From CAZBSE01 sp964578625 (GTDB lineage Bacteria; Actinomycetota; Humimicrobiia; Humimicrobiales; Humimicrobiaceae), in NCBI GenBank assembly GCA_964578625.1, contig CAZODQ010000019.1, positions 1-33,628 on the forward strand: a stretch of DNA of 33,628 nucleotides. Direction: 5' to 3'. Positions 15,772 to 23,270 of this stretch are shown here, piece after piece; the stretch's first letter is position 1; each line of letters begins with the position of its first letter. The notes beneath the pieces are model-generated. The model ran no database searches and was not told where the DNA came from. It was given only the letters and a program-made list of their open reading frames with translations. The position numbers and the translations under genes were made by a program.

Positions 15772-16839
15772 ATGTATGTAATATATGATGATTTTTATTT
15801 AAAACACTACAGCGGGCCTTCTCATCCTGAAAATGAAAACAGGCTTATTGCTATAAAAAATGCATTAAACAGGTGGAAATTTAGAAATAAAATAGTTGTT
15901 CAAAAACCCGCTCCTGCAACTGACGGTCAGATCGAGATGGTACATGATAAAAATTATATTGAACAGATTATGAATCTTTCCAGAAAAGGGAGTATTTCTT
16001 ATCTTGATGCTGATACTGCGGTGACAGAACATACTTATGAGTGCGCGCTTCTGGCTGCGGGAGGATGCTTTAAAGGACTGGATCTCATTTTTAACAGTAA
16101 AGCTGAATTTAACAGTTTTTTTGCTGTTATACGCCCGCCGGGTCATCATGCTTTCAGAGATATGGGGAGCGGGTTTTGTATTTTTAATAACATAGCCCTG
16201 AGCGCAAGATATGCCCAGGAAAAATTGGGTATCAAAAAAATAGTCATATTAGATTTTGATGCCCATCACGGTAATGGAACACAGGGGATCTTTTATGATG
16301 ACTGCAGTGTTTTCTACATATCTTTTCACCAGTTCCCCCACTATCCTGGAACAGGATATTATACCGAGACAGGAAGCGGCAGGGGAAAAGGTTTTAATAT
16401 GAACTTTCCATTCAGATCCCAAACAGATGAAACAGATTACCTGACTGCTATGATGGATATAATCATCCCTGTCGTGGATAGATTTAATCCAGAGCTGTTT
16501 TTAGTAAGTGCGGGATATGATTCACACCTGCTGGATCTTTTATCCTCTCTTAACCTTGTTGAAGAATCGTATTATAAGATAATGAGTATTATTTCATATC
16601 TAAGCCGCAAACACTGTAAGGGTAAAATCGGGATAGTATTGGAGGGAGGTTATGAATATAATGCCACTGCAAGAAGCGTTCTTGAGACTATAAGAGGATG
16701 TTTTGGTAAAGAAGATATCTTGAAAGCTGGTGATACCAGCAAGCTTAAAAGTAAATTAGGAATAAACAGTGATTTTAAAAACCGGAAAGTAAGGAATGCA
16801 GAAGTTTTGGAAAGCATTAAAGAAATTTTTAAAGTATAA
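15772..16839 (+). CDS. Histone deacetylase-family (AcuC-like) amidohydrolase
   Basis: The 355 residues match the arginase/deacetylase fold of the HDAC family. HPENENRL lies near the N-terminus, RPPGHHA carries the catalytic His pair H125/H126, and DFDAHHGNGT supplies zinc ligands D163 and H165. SAGYDSH provides the third ligand, D250, and LEGGYE the closing Gly-rich loop. All active-site residues are present, so it should be active. Bacterial members remove acetyl groups from proteins (AcuC acts on acetyl-CoA synthetase) or from polyamines. Choosing between these is not possible from sequence alone; no acs or acuA gene is nearby. It starts 23 bp after the CwlM-like gene and has no Shine-Dalgarno site. 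Confidence 0.9.
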   Translation: MYVIYDDFYLKHYSGPSHPENENRLIAIKNALNRWKFRNKIVVQKPAPATDGQIEMVHDKNYIEQIMNLSRKGSISYLDADTAVTEHTYECALLAAGGCFKGLDLIFNSKAEFNSFFAVIRPPGHHAFRDMGSGFCIFNNIALSARYAQEKLGIKKIVILDFDAHHGNGTQGIFYDDCSVFYISFHQFPHYPGTGYYTETGSGRGKGFNMNFPFRSQTDETDYLTAMMDIIIPVVDRFNPELFLVSAGYDSHLLDLLSSLNLVEESYYKIMSIISYLSRKHCKGKIGIVLEGGYEYNATARSVLETIRGCFGKEDILKAGDTSKLKSKLGINSDFKNRKVRNAEVLESIKEIFKV

Positions 16840-16924
16840 AAAAATTGATGATGATATTATAATAGATGTCTGAAAATGTTGTATTGCGGGAGATTTTTAA
16901 TTATAAAACGATATTGTTAAAAGG

Positions 16925-17365
16925 TTGTTTAAAAGAAGTTTTTACAGAACACTTTTTTTAATTTTAATTTTTACAGTAATGCTGGCAGGCTGCAGGGGTT
17001 ATGATGGCAAGCTGGATTTAGATTATTTTTTAAAAACCGAACCGGAGAAAGCTGTTTTAGATTTTTTCTATTCTCTTAATAACAAAGATCCGGATTTTAT
17101 ATATACTAATTTACTTCCAAATAGCGATAAAAATAATATAAGCAGGGATAAATACGTAAGTGAGTTTAAAAAGATACTTTCAGATATAGAGAGCATAGAT
17201 GTCAAAAAAACGGTATATCTTGGGTATGAGAATGATATGAGTAAGGTAGTAGCCGAATTTGAAGTAACCTATAAAAATGGAGAGGTAAAGCAGTATAAGA
17301 AATATATGTACCTGACTGAAGAAGAAAATAAGTGGAAAATAATATTTGAAAAAACTTTTATATGA
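16925..17365 (+). CDS. Small lipoprotein, NTF2/DUF4878-like
   Basis: The start is TTG at 16925, right after AAAAGG; the frame is closed by TAA a few codons upstream, so this is the only reasonable start. A signal peptide with lipobox LAGC lipidates Cys23. The mature part (residues about 38-145) has EKAVLDFFYSLNNKD at the front and a C-terminal KYMYLTEEENKWKIIFEKTF, the pattern of NTF2-like lipoproteins of the DUF4878 kind: a helix pair and a curved sheet ending in a Trp-Lys-Ile strand. These have no fixed function and often ride with cell-envelope genes. It lies 86 bp after the HDAC-family gene. Confidence 0.65.
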   Translation: MFKRSFYRTLFLILIFTVMLAGCRGYDGKLDLDYFLKTEPEKAVLDFFYSLNNKDPDFIYTNLLPNSDKNNISRDKYVSEFKKILSDIESIDVKKTVYLGYENDMSKVVAEFEVTYKNGEVKQYKKYMYLTEEENKWKIIFEKTFI

Positions 17366-17379
17366 TAATTAAATGTTTT

Positions 17380-17409
17380 TTGTAAATAATTTATAATATT
17401 TGGTATAAT
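17380..17409 (+). promoter_or_regulatory. Extended -10 promoter for the 594-residue lipoprotein
   Basis: TTGTAA (17380-17385), an 18-base spacer, then TGGTATAAT with TATAAT at 17404-17409 make a good extended -10 promoter. The expected start is near 17416, only about eight bases before the ATG at 17424, and no Shine-Dalgarno site is present. This suggests a very short-leader or leaderless transcript. Confidence 0.5.
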
Positions 17410-17423
17410 ATTTATTTAAGATT

Positions 17424-19208
17424 ATGATAAAGAACTTAAAAACAATTTTAATTTTGTTATTTTGTATGATGATCATCATACTGTATGCATCTGCCTGCTT
17501 TCCCAGCGCAAGTGATAGTGGTCTGATAATAACGAATAAAAGCGATCAGGCAGAAAATGTTGATGAAGCTGAAAATACTATTAATGACATGCTCTCAGGG
17601 TTTAGAAACAAATTGGTAACCGCACCTGTAGTTTTATCTCATGTATCGGGTGAAGAGATATACGGTAGTGGTGATAAGGAATTAGTCTTCATAAAAGGGC
17701 TCGCTGATAAGGGGAATACTATAGAAATCTCTGTGAATGGATTATTGCAGCAGGAGGTAATGGTTGATGATAGCGGTAATTTTGAGACCCTTAGCGGAGT
17801 GGAAATAACAAAAGGAGAAAATACAATAGAACTGGTTTCAGTAAGTCCTTCCGGAAATGAAAGCAACCCTACAGTATTCAACTTATTTTTAATAGTACCT
17901 CAAGAAGTCGAATATTTTCTATACAAGGATTCTACCAGCTTAGAAGAGATACAGGATATTTATTATTCTATAGAAAGTAATCCTTCGGTATATATACAGG
18001 GGAGCCATCTCTCAAATTCCCAGGTTTATATTCAGGTGAATGACAAGGTTGTGGGTGAAGTTACATGTACTGAGGATGGCTTTTTCGAATTAGAAGGAGT
18101 TCCATTAAAGTCAGGCAATAATGAAGTTGCTGTCTGGGCTGAAACAGAAAACGGATTAATGAGTGCACCGGTATTTAGAGATATAATGGTTTATAAAGAT
18201 TTGATAACTCCAAATCCTTCTGATCTTACAGGATACCAGCAGGGCAGTGCTAATTATCTAAGCTGGACCCAGAGTGTTAATGTTAACTTTAGTTCATATA
18301 AACTGATCAGGTTAGAAGATCCCTGTGTCAACGCCGATCTTGCCAGTGATGATGTTATTGCTACTTTTACTAATATAGGTACCGTTTCTTATGTGGATGA
18401 AGACATAGAAGAAGGTAGATCTTACTTTTATTCTTTATGGACTCTGGATAAAGCAGGGCGTGTAGTGTCAAGTAATACTTTAGCAATTCCTTCGCCTGAT
18501 TATACTGTCGCTATTGAAAAGGTTCCTCCTTTCAGCGATATTTCCAAAAGCAGGAGGGAATGGTTTTACCAGTATTATGAAATAACTAACCTCGGAAATG
18601 TTACACTTGACATCCAACCTATGATGGTCTGGATAAAACTGGATCCTAACCCTGATCCTGATATGGAAATCGCTCCTTTATGGGAAGTTCATATATGGAA
18701 CCCTGAAGAAGCTGATACATATTATTATTCAAATGAGGATGTTTATGAGACCTATATTTCAGACTGGGCAAATACCGGGGGCACTACTGAAACTGAGACG
18801 ACAACTTCGTTCAGCGCCGATGGCCTGACCAAGACTGTTACTGAAAAGGTGACCACCAAAGTAACAGAGGAAAGTGAAGTCAATCTGAAAAGAATAATGA
18901 CAACGACCGAAGAAACTACTATAACTGAGACTGACCTTACTACTGGTACTGATACTGTGACTGAAACTAGTGACTCCAGCACGGCAATTGTAGAACCTGA
19001 ACAAATAGGTTCACCTATAGAAGGCCTGCAACCTGGTGAAAAGAAAAAAATAGCAATTAAAATACAGAATGTCTCGGCTCCCTGGAATTCAGAGATTACA
19101 GTTCATTTCCATTTTGTCCCTGTGGATTGTGATGGACAATTCTTTATCGATGAAATAGTTTCTACAGGCGATATTACTGTCAAAAGCGTAGGTAGAAATT
19201 ATCGATAA
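17424..19208 (+). CDS. Secreted lipoprotein with Ig-like and fibronectin-III-like domains and a Thr-rich segment
   Basis: The N-terminus is a membrane-export signal ending in ASAC (Cys25), a weak lipobox. Residues about 70-150 and 165-250 look like two bacterial Ig-like modules (each with a VNG/VND strand, a GNFE or GFFE turn and a KGENTIE or SGNNEVA strand). Residues about 255-345 resemble a fibronectin type III domain (NYLSWTQ, YKLIRLED, YFYSLWTLDKAG). A Thr/Glu-rich, probably extended stretch lies at about 450-525, followed by a C-terminal beta domain. No enzyme motif is seen. It is likely a surface or cell-wall protein. It follows the small lipoprotein by 58 bp but has its own promoter. 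Confidence 0.65.
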   Translation: MIKNLKTILILLFCMMIIILYASACFPSASDSGLIITNKSDQAENVDEAENTINDMLSGFRNKLVTAPVVLSHVSGEEIYGSGDKELVFIKGLADKGNTIEISVNGLLQQEVMVDDSGNFETLSGVEITKGENTIELVSVSPSGNESNPTVFNLFLIVPQEVEYFLYKDSTSLEEIQDIYYSIESNPSVYIQGSHLSNSQVYIQVNDKVVGEVTCTEDGFFELEGVPLKSGNNEVAVWAETENGLMSAPVFRDIMVYKDLITPNPSDLTGYQQGSANYLSWTQSVNVNFSSYKLIRLEDPCVNADLASDDVIATFTNIGTVSYVDEDIEEGRSYFYSLWTLDKAGRVVSSNTLAIPSPDYTVAIEKVPPFSDISKSRREWFYQYYEITNLGNVTLDIQPMMVWIKLDPNPDPDMEIAPLWEVHIWNPEEADTYYYSNEDVYETYISDWANTGGTTETETTTSFSADGLTKTVTEKVTTKVTEESEVNLKRIMTTTEETTITETDLTTGTDTVTETSDSSTAIVEPEQIGSPIEGLQPGEKKKIAIKIQNVSAPWNSEITVHFHFVPVDCDGQFFIDEIVSTGDITVKSVGRNYR

Positions 19209-19286
19209 GAATTAAACTTTTAAAAAATCTCCTTCCTTTATATAATATATTAAATTTTTCTAATATGTATTTTCTGTGAAAGTGAT

Positions 19287-19946
19287 GTGTCTAAGAATAT
19301 GACTAAAAAGCAAAAAGATGATTATAAAGATTCTAACCATATGGCCGGAAGTGGTGGGAATGGACAGGATATAGAAGAAATGACTGAATATAAAAAGCAG
19401 GAAAAAGAAGTACCGGAAGGTACTTTGAAAAAGGACATAAAAGAAAGACTTGAAACTGAAGAACTTGGAGAGGAAATAGAACTTTTAAGAAAAGAACTGG
19501 AAGCTTATAAAAAGATCGAAGGAGATTATATAGACAGGATTAAGAGGTTGCAGGCAGATTATGATAATTATAGAAAGAGAAACCTAAAAGAACATCTGGA
19601 ACATATAAAAAGAGCGAATAAGGATTTAATAGAAAAACTCCTTCCCATAATCGACAATTTTGAAATGGCCATTGATGCAGGTAAAAAGTTAAAAAAAGAA
19701 GATGATGAGTTTTTAAAAGGCGTGGAGATGATTTATTCGAAGCTGATTGAACTGCTGAAAAAAGAAAATGTAAAGGTAATCGATCCGATAGGTGAGGAGT
19801 TTAATCCTGAGGTCTGTGAAGCAGCTGCCACGGAAGCAGTAGAGGATGTCGATGAAGGAAATATACTGGAAGTCATTAAAAAAGGTTATATGATAGATGA
19901 TTTTTTAATAAGACCAGCAGTTGTAAAAGTATGTAAGAAAAAATGA
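19287..19946 (+). CDS. grpE: GrpE nucleotide-exchange factor for DnaK
   Basis: The 219-residue protein has a charged, disordered N-terminus and a long coiled coil (about 55-110). The GrpE core (LQADYDNYRKRNLKEH, KLLPIIDNFEMAID) ends in a C-terminal beta domain (PIGEEFNPEVCEA, KKGYMIDDFLIRPAVVKV). GrpE releases ADP from DnaK in the cytoplasm. The start is taken as GTG 19287 behind a weak AAAGTGA; ATG 19299 would lose four residues and has no ribosome site. Unusually, hrcA, dnaK and dnaJ are not beside it, and I see no CIRCE inverted repeat upstream. The next gene is lemA, 16 bp away. Confidence 0.93.
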   Translation: MSKNMTKKQKDDYKDSNHMAGSGGNGQDIEEMTEYKKQEKEVPEGTLKKDIKERLETEELGEEIELLRKELEAYKKIEGDYIDRIKRLQADYDNYRKRNLKEHLEHIKRANKDLIEKLLPIIDNFEMAIDAGKKLKKEDDEFLKGVEMIYSKLIELLKKENVKVIDPIGEEFNPEVCEAAATEAVEDVDEGNILEVIKKGYMIDDFLIRPAVVKVCKKK

Positions 19947-19962
19947 GAGGAGTATAAATATT

Positions 19963-20553
19963 ATGGGTAAAAAGATTGCTTTAGGGTGTGTGATCGGATT
20001 TGTAGCGGTGATAATCATCGTTGGTCTGATTTTAGTTGCCTATGTCATAGATTCAAGAAATAACATGGTAACTAAAGAGACTGAAGTAAGTGAAGCCTGG
20101 GCACAGGTGCAGAATGTTTACCAGAGGAGGCTTGATCTGGTTCCAAATTTAGCTGAGAGCGCCAAAGCTTATATGCAGCTGGAAAAAGATATATTCGAGG
20201 CTATAGCGAGTGCCAGGGCAGGTATACAGGAAGCAAAAACGCTGTCTGAAATCGATAGTGCCAATCAGGAGATAGATTCTATTATCGGTGATATTAAAGT
20301 CACTGTTGAGGATACACCTGAACTTAAGGCAAGCGAGACCGTAAGGGACCTTATGACCCAGCTCGAGGGAACAGAGAACAGGATTGCAGTAGAGAGAGGC
20401 AGGTTTAATGAAGCAGTCAAGGATTATAATGTTTATATAAAGATATTCCCGAAAAATATAATTGCCGGCTGGTTTGGATTTGAGGAAAAAGAATTCTTTG
20501 AGGCTCAGGAAGGAGCAGATGTGGCTCCGGATTTGGACCTTGAGCTTGATTAA
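19963..20553 (+). CDS. lemA: LemA family membrane protein
   Basis: The 196-residue protein has one N-terminal membrane helix (about 5-29). A helical LemA domain follows, beginning with EVSEAWAQVQNVYQRRLDLVPNL and continuing with a central LEGTENRIAVERGRFNEAVKDYN. It closes with FPKNIIAGWFGF, then an EFFEA segment. GAGAGGAG precedes the ATG. LemA proteins are widespread, and their role is not settled. They are often paired with a TPM-domain protein, as here (3 bp to the next gene), which supports a joint envelope function. Confidence 0.93.
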   Translation: MGKKIALGCVIGFVAVIIIVGLILVAYVIDSRNNMVTKETEVSEAWAQVQNVYQRRLDLVPNLAESAKAYMQLEKDIFEAIASARAGIQEAKTLSEIDSANQEIDSIIGDIKVTVEDTPELKASETVRDLMTQLEGTENRIAVERGRFNEAVKDYNVYIKIFPKNIIAGWFGFEEKEFFEAQEGADVAPDLDLELD

Positions 20554-20556
20554 ACA

Positions 20557-21525
20557 ATGAGACCAATTTTATATAAATTAAAAAAAAGAATCATTTTATC
20601 TTTAGTATTTTTTTTAATTTGCTTCTTTTCCTTCCCGGGTCTTCTTTACCCCGATGATGTAGATTTTCCGGCATATACGGGATATATAAATGATTATGTC
20701 GGCCTGCTGGACAGCAATTCAAAAGATAATCTGGAGACTCTGGCTGCAAGAATTGAAAGAGATACCGGCAGTGAAATAGCGGTAGTGATAGTTGATAGTC
20801 TTCAGGGGATCACAGTAGAAGAATACGCTGTAGAACTTTTTGAAGAGTGGGGGATAGGAAAAAAGGAAGAGGATAATGGTATTCTTATATTGATCTGTAC
20901 TGAAGGCGAACCCGGGGAAAGGCCTTTAAGGATCGAGGTGGGATACGGCCTGGAAGGAGTAATAACGGATCTTGAGGCAGGCAATATTATTAATGAAATA
21001 ATTGTTCCTAACTTTTCACGCGGAGATTTTTATACGGGCCTTTATAATGCGATAATTACAATAGCAGACCAGATATATATGGAAGAAGGCCTTGAACCCT
21101 TAAGCTCCGGCGGGGGCGGAGGTGTTGCATCAGTCACTGAAAATCCTGTTTCATCATTGACCGGTTTCCTTTCAGGGTTCCCTACGACATGCATGTGCTG
21201 TTTTCCTATTCCACTTATAATAATCATTATAATAGTGCTGGTAAACTTTTTTAGAAGAAGATGCCCAAGCTGCAGAAAGTTCAGCCTGAAGATAAAATCT
21301 ACCATACTGAAAGCTGCTACTTATACTGCTGCAGGTAAAAAGCTGGTAGAAAGGGTCTGCTCGAACTGCGGATACAGTGATAAAAAGGAAGTCACTATCC
21401 CAAGAAAAAGCAGGACATCATACTGGGCCGGCGGAAGCAGTGGAGGAGGAATCTCTTCAGGAGGAGGATTCGGCGGTTTCGGCGGCGGTTCCTCCGGAGG
21501 CGGCGGAGCCAGCGGGGGTTGGTAA
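20557..21525 (+). CDS. TPM-domain (YgcG-like) membrane protein with zinc-ribbon-like insert and Gly-rich tail
   Basis: A signal/anchor helix (about 11-30) is followed by a TPM domain (about 35-175: YVGLLDSNSKDNLETLAARIE, GIGKKEEDNGILILI, LRIEVGYGLEGVITD). A second helix lies at about 217-231. After it come two CxxC pairs (C236/C239 and C268/C271), like a small zinc ribbon facing the cytoplasm. The Gly/Ser-rich tail (about 290-322) ends in GASGGW, common in YgcG-type proteins. TPM domains are tied to phosphatase-like activity in plant thylakoids; bacterial function is unclear. It starts three bases after lemA. The zinc-ribbon reading rests on Cys spacing alone. An additional CMCC sits at 212-215, just before the helix. 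Confidence 0.88.
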   Translation: MRPILYKLKKRIILSLVFFLICFFSFPGLLYPDDVDFPAYTGYINDYVGLLDSNSKDNLETLAARIERDTGSEIAVVIVDSLQGITVEEYAVELFEEWGIGKKEEDNGILILICTEGEPGERPLRIEVGYGLEGVITDLEAGNIINEIIVPNFSRGDFYTGLYNAIITIADQIYMEEGLEPLSSGGGGGVASVTENPVSSLTGFLSGFPTTCMCCFPIPLIIIIIIVLVNFFRRRCPSCRKFSLKIKSTILKAATYTAAGKKLVERVCSNCGYSDKKEVTIPRKSRTSYWAGGSSGGGISSGGGFGGFGGGSSGGGGASGGW

Positions 21526-21557
21526 TGAATTTTAATATTAGACAGGATCTGATTTAA

Positions 21558-22340
21558 ATGAAAATTGCAATATCAGGCAAGGGAGGAGTAGGCAAGACTA
21601 CTCTGGCAGCATGCCTTTCAAAATATTATGCTGATAAAAAGTATAAAGTAATTGCCGTTGATGCTGATCCTGATGCAAATCTGGCTTCGGCTCTGGGAAT
21701 AGAATACGATGAAGCATTAAAGATAACACCACTTATAGAGATGAAAAACTTGATTGAAGAGAGGACCGGGGCCAAGCCGGGAGGGTATGGAGCATTCTTT
21801 AAGTTAAATCCCAGAGTAGATGATATTCCTGAAAAGTTCGGGATAGATGTCGGCGGGGTAAGACTGCTGGTCGCAGGAACGATAAAAGCCGGAGGCAGCG
21901 GGTGTTATTGCCCTGAAAACGTTCTCCTCAAGAATCTTTTCAGACACCTTATTATAAATCAAGAAGAGATAGTCATTCTGGATATGGAAGCAGGTATAGA
22001 ACACCTGGGCAGGGGTACCTGTGAAAATATGGATGCGCTGATCATTGTAACAGAGCCCGGGCTTAGAAGTGTTCAGACTGCAAAGGCGATCAGGAAAATG
22101 TCAAATGATCTGGGGATAAAAGAAATTTATGTGATAATAAATAAAATAAGAAATGATGAAGAAAGAAAACTCATATCTGCCAGCCTAGATGATTTTACAA
22201 TACTTGGAGAACTTCCCTACAGCGATAAGGTAAGAGAGTCGGATATCAGATATTCTTCTCCCTGCGATGCAGATGAAAAATTTAAAGAATCAATTCAGAA
22301 AATCGCTTCCGTATTAAGCAAATATATTAAGAAAACTTAG
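21558..22340 (+). CDS. cooC: CooC-type nickel-insertion ATPase for CO dehydrogenase/acetyl-CoA synthase
   Basis: The 260 residues form a MinD/ParA-like ATPase with a deviant Walker A (GKGGVGKTT, residues 7-15), DADPDANLASALG, and switch region ILDMEAGIEHLGRGT. The CxC motif (C116-Y-C118 in GSGCYCPEN) is the dimer metal-binding site of CooC proteins. CooC uses ATP to help load nickel into the C-cluster of CO dehydrogenase or the A-cluster of acetyl-CoA synthase (AcsF branch). The codh/acs genes are not in this window. It is followed by nfnA (45 bp), pointing to a Wood-Ljungdahl or CO-linked metabolism. CooC and AcsF cannot be told apart here. Confidence 0.88.
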   Translation: MKIAISGKGGVGKTTLAACLSKYYADKKYKVIAVDADPDANLASALGIEYDEALKITPLIEMKNLIEERTGAKPGGYGAFFKLNPRVDDIPEKFGIDVGGVRLLVAGTIKAGGSGCYCPENVLLKNLFRHLIINQEEIVILDMEAGIEHLGRGTCENMDALIIVTEPGLRSVQTAKAIRKMSNDLGIKEIYVIINKIRNDEERKLISASLDDFTILGELPYSDKVRESDIRYSSPCDADEKFKESIQKIASVLSKYIKKT

Positions 22341-22385
22341 GGTTTGCCGTAAAATACATTTTTAAAAATAATAAGTGGTGAGTTT

Positions 22386-23252
22386 TTGTATAAGATTATA
22401 AAGAAAGAAAGCCTGGTAGAGAATATAGACAGGTTCTACATTAAAGCCACTCTTATAGCCAGAAAGGCAAAGGCCGGCCAGTTTGTAGTAATCAGGATAA
22501 ATGAAAAAGGAGAAAGAATACCACTGACTATTGCGGATTACGACCGGGATAAGGGGATAATAAGCCTAGTATCTATGAGGGTAGGAAAAACTACAGCGCT
22601 GCTTTCCAATTTAAAACAGGGTGACAGCATAAGAGATATTGTCGGCCCGCTCGGCAATGCTTCTGAGATTGAAAACTTCGGAAAGGTCATCTGTGTAGGC
22701 GGTGGAGTAGGTATAGCCCCTATTTTTCCTATAGCCAGGGAATTAAAAAAGGCCGGTAATTATATAATATCCATTATTGGCGCAAGAAGTAAGGATCTCC
22801 TTATCTTAAAAAAAGATATGGAGCAAACATCTGATGAACTATATATCTGCAGCGATGATGGTTCTATTGGATATCATGGATTTGTATCGGGGTTTTTAAA
22901 ACAGTATTTAGAAGAGAATATGAGTGGTAAGGCGGGTAGAAAAGTGACGATTGCAAGAGTGATTGCAATAGGGCCGGCTCTCATGATGGCAAGTGTTGCT
23001 GAAGTTACCAGGCCTTTTAAAATAAAGACTATAGTATCTCTTAATTCCATAATGGTGGATGGAACCGGAATGTGCGGATCGTGCAGGGTAGAAATAGGAG
23101 GCAGAACTAAATTCGTCTGCGTAGACGGGCCGGAATTTGATGCCCACAGCGTAAATTTTGATCTCCTGCTTTCAAGGCAGAAAATTTACTGTAATCATGA
23201 AGAAGAGTGTATGGATATTTACAATCAGCAGTGCAGACTGCCTGAAAAGTAA
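22386..23252 (+). CDS. nfnA: NfnA/SudB-like flavoprotein with [2Fe-2S] cluster
   Basis: The 288-residue protein has an FAD-binding barrel with RIPLTIADYD (residues 44-53), an NAD-binding GGGVGIAPIFPIAREL (105-120), and a C-terminal [2Fe-2S] site with D225, C230, C233 and C245. The Asp-Cys-Cys-Cys spacing of 5, 3 and 12 is that of NfnA-type subunits, which use an Asp as a cluster ligand. The start is TTG at 22386 (MYKIIKKE), behind GTGGTGAG. With the next gene (18 bp on) it should form NADH-dependent reduced ferredoxin:NADP+ oxidoreductase, which couples NADH and ferredoxin to make NADPH. An archaeal-type sulfide dehydrogenase (SudB) or a dihydroorotate dehydrogenase electron-transfer subunit are relatives; the partner gene favours Nfn. 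Confidence 0.88.
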   Translation: MYKIIKKESLVENIDRFYIKATLIARKAKAGQFVVIRINEKGERIPLTIADYDRDKGIISLVSMRVGKTTALLSNLKQGDSIRDIVGPLGNASEIENFGKVICVGGGVGIAPIFPIARELKKAGNYIISIIGARSKDLLILKKDMEQTSDELYICSDDGSIGYHGFVSGFLKQYLEENMSGKAGRKVTIARVIAIGPALMMASVAEVTRPFKIKTIVSLNSIMVDGTGMCGSCRVEIGGRTKFVCVDGPEFDAHSVNFDLLLSRQKIYCNHEEECMDIYNQQCRLPEK

Positions 23253-23270
23253 TATAGTTATTTAGAGAAA

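Noticed and set aside
18752..19004. Val/Ser-rich minus-strand frames
   Set aside because: They are the complement of the Thr-rich segment of the lipoprotein gene and have no start signals.
19200..19290. Search for a CIRCE heat-shock operator before grpE
   Set aside because: No TTAGCACTC/GAGTGCTAA pair is present in the spacer.
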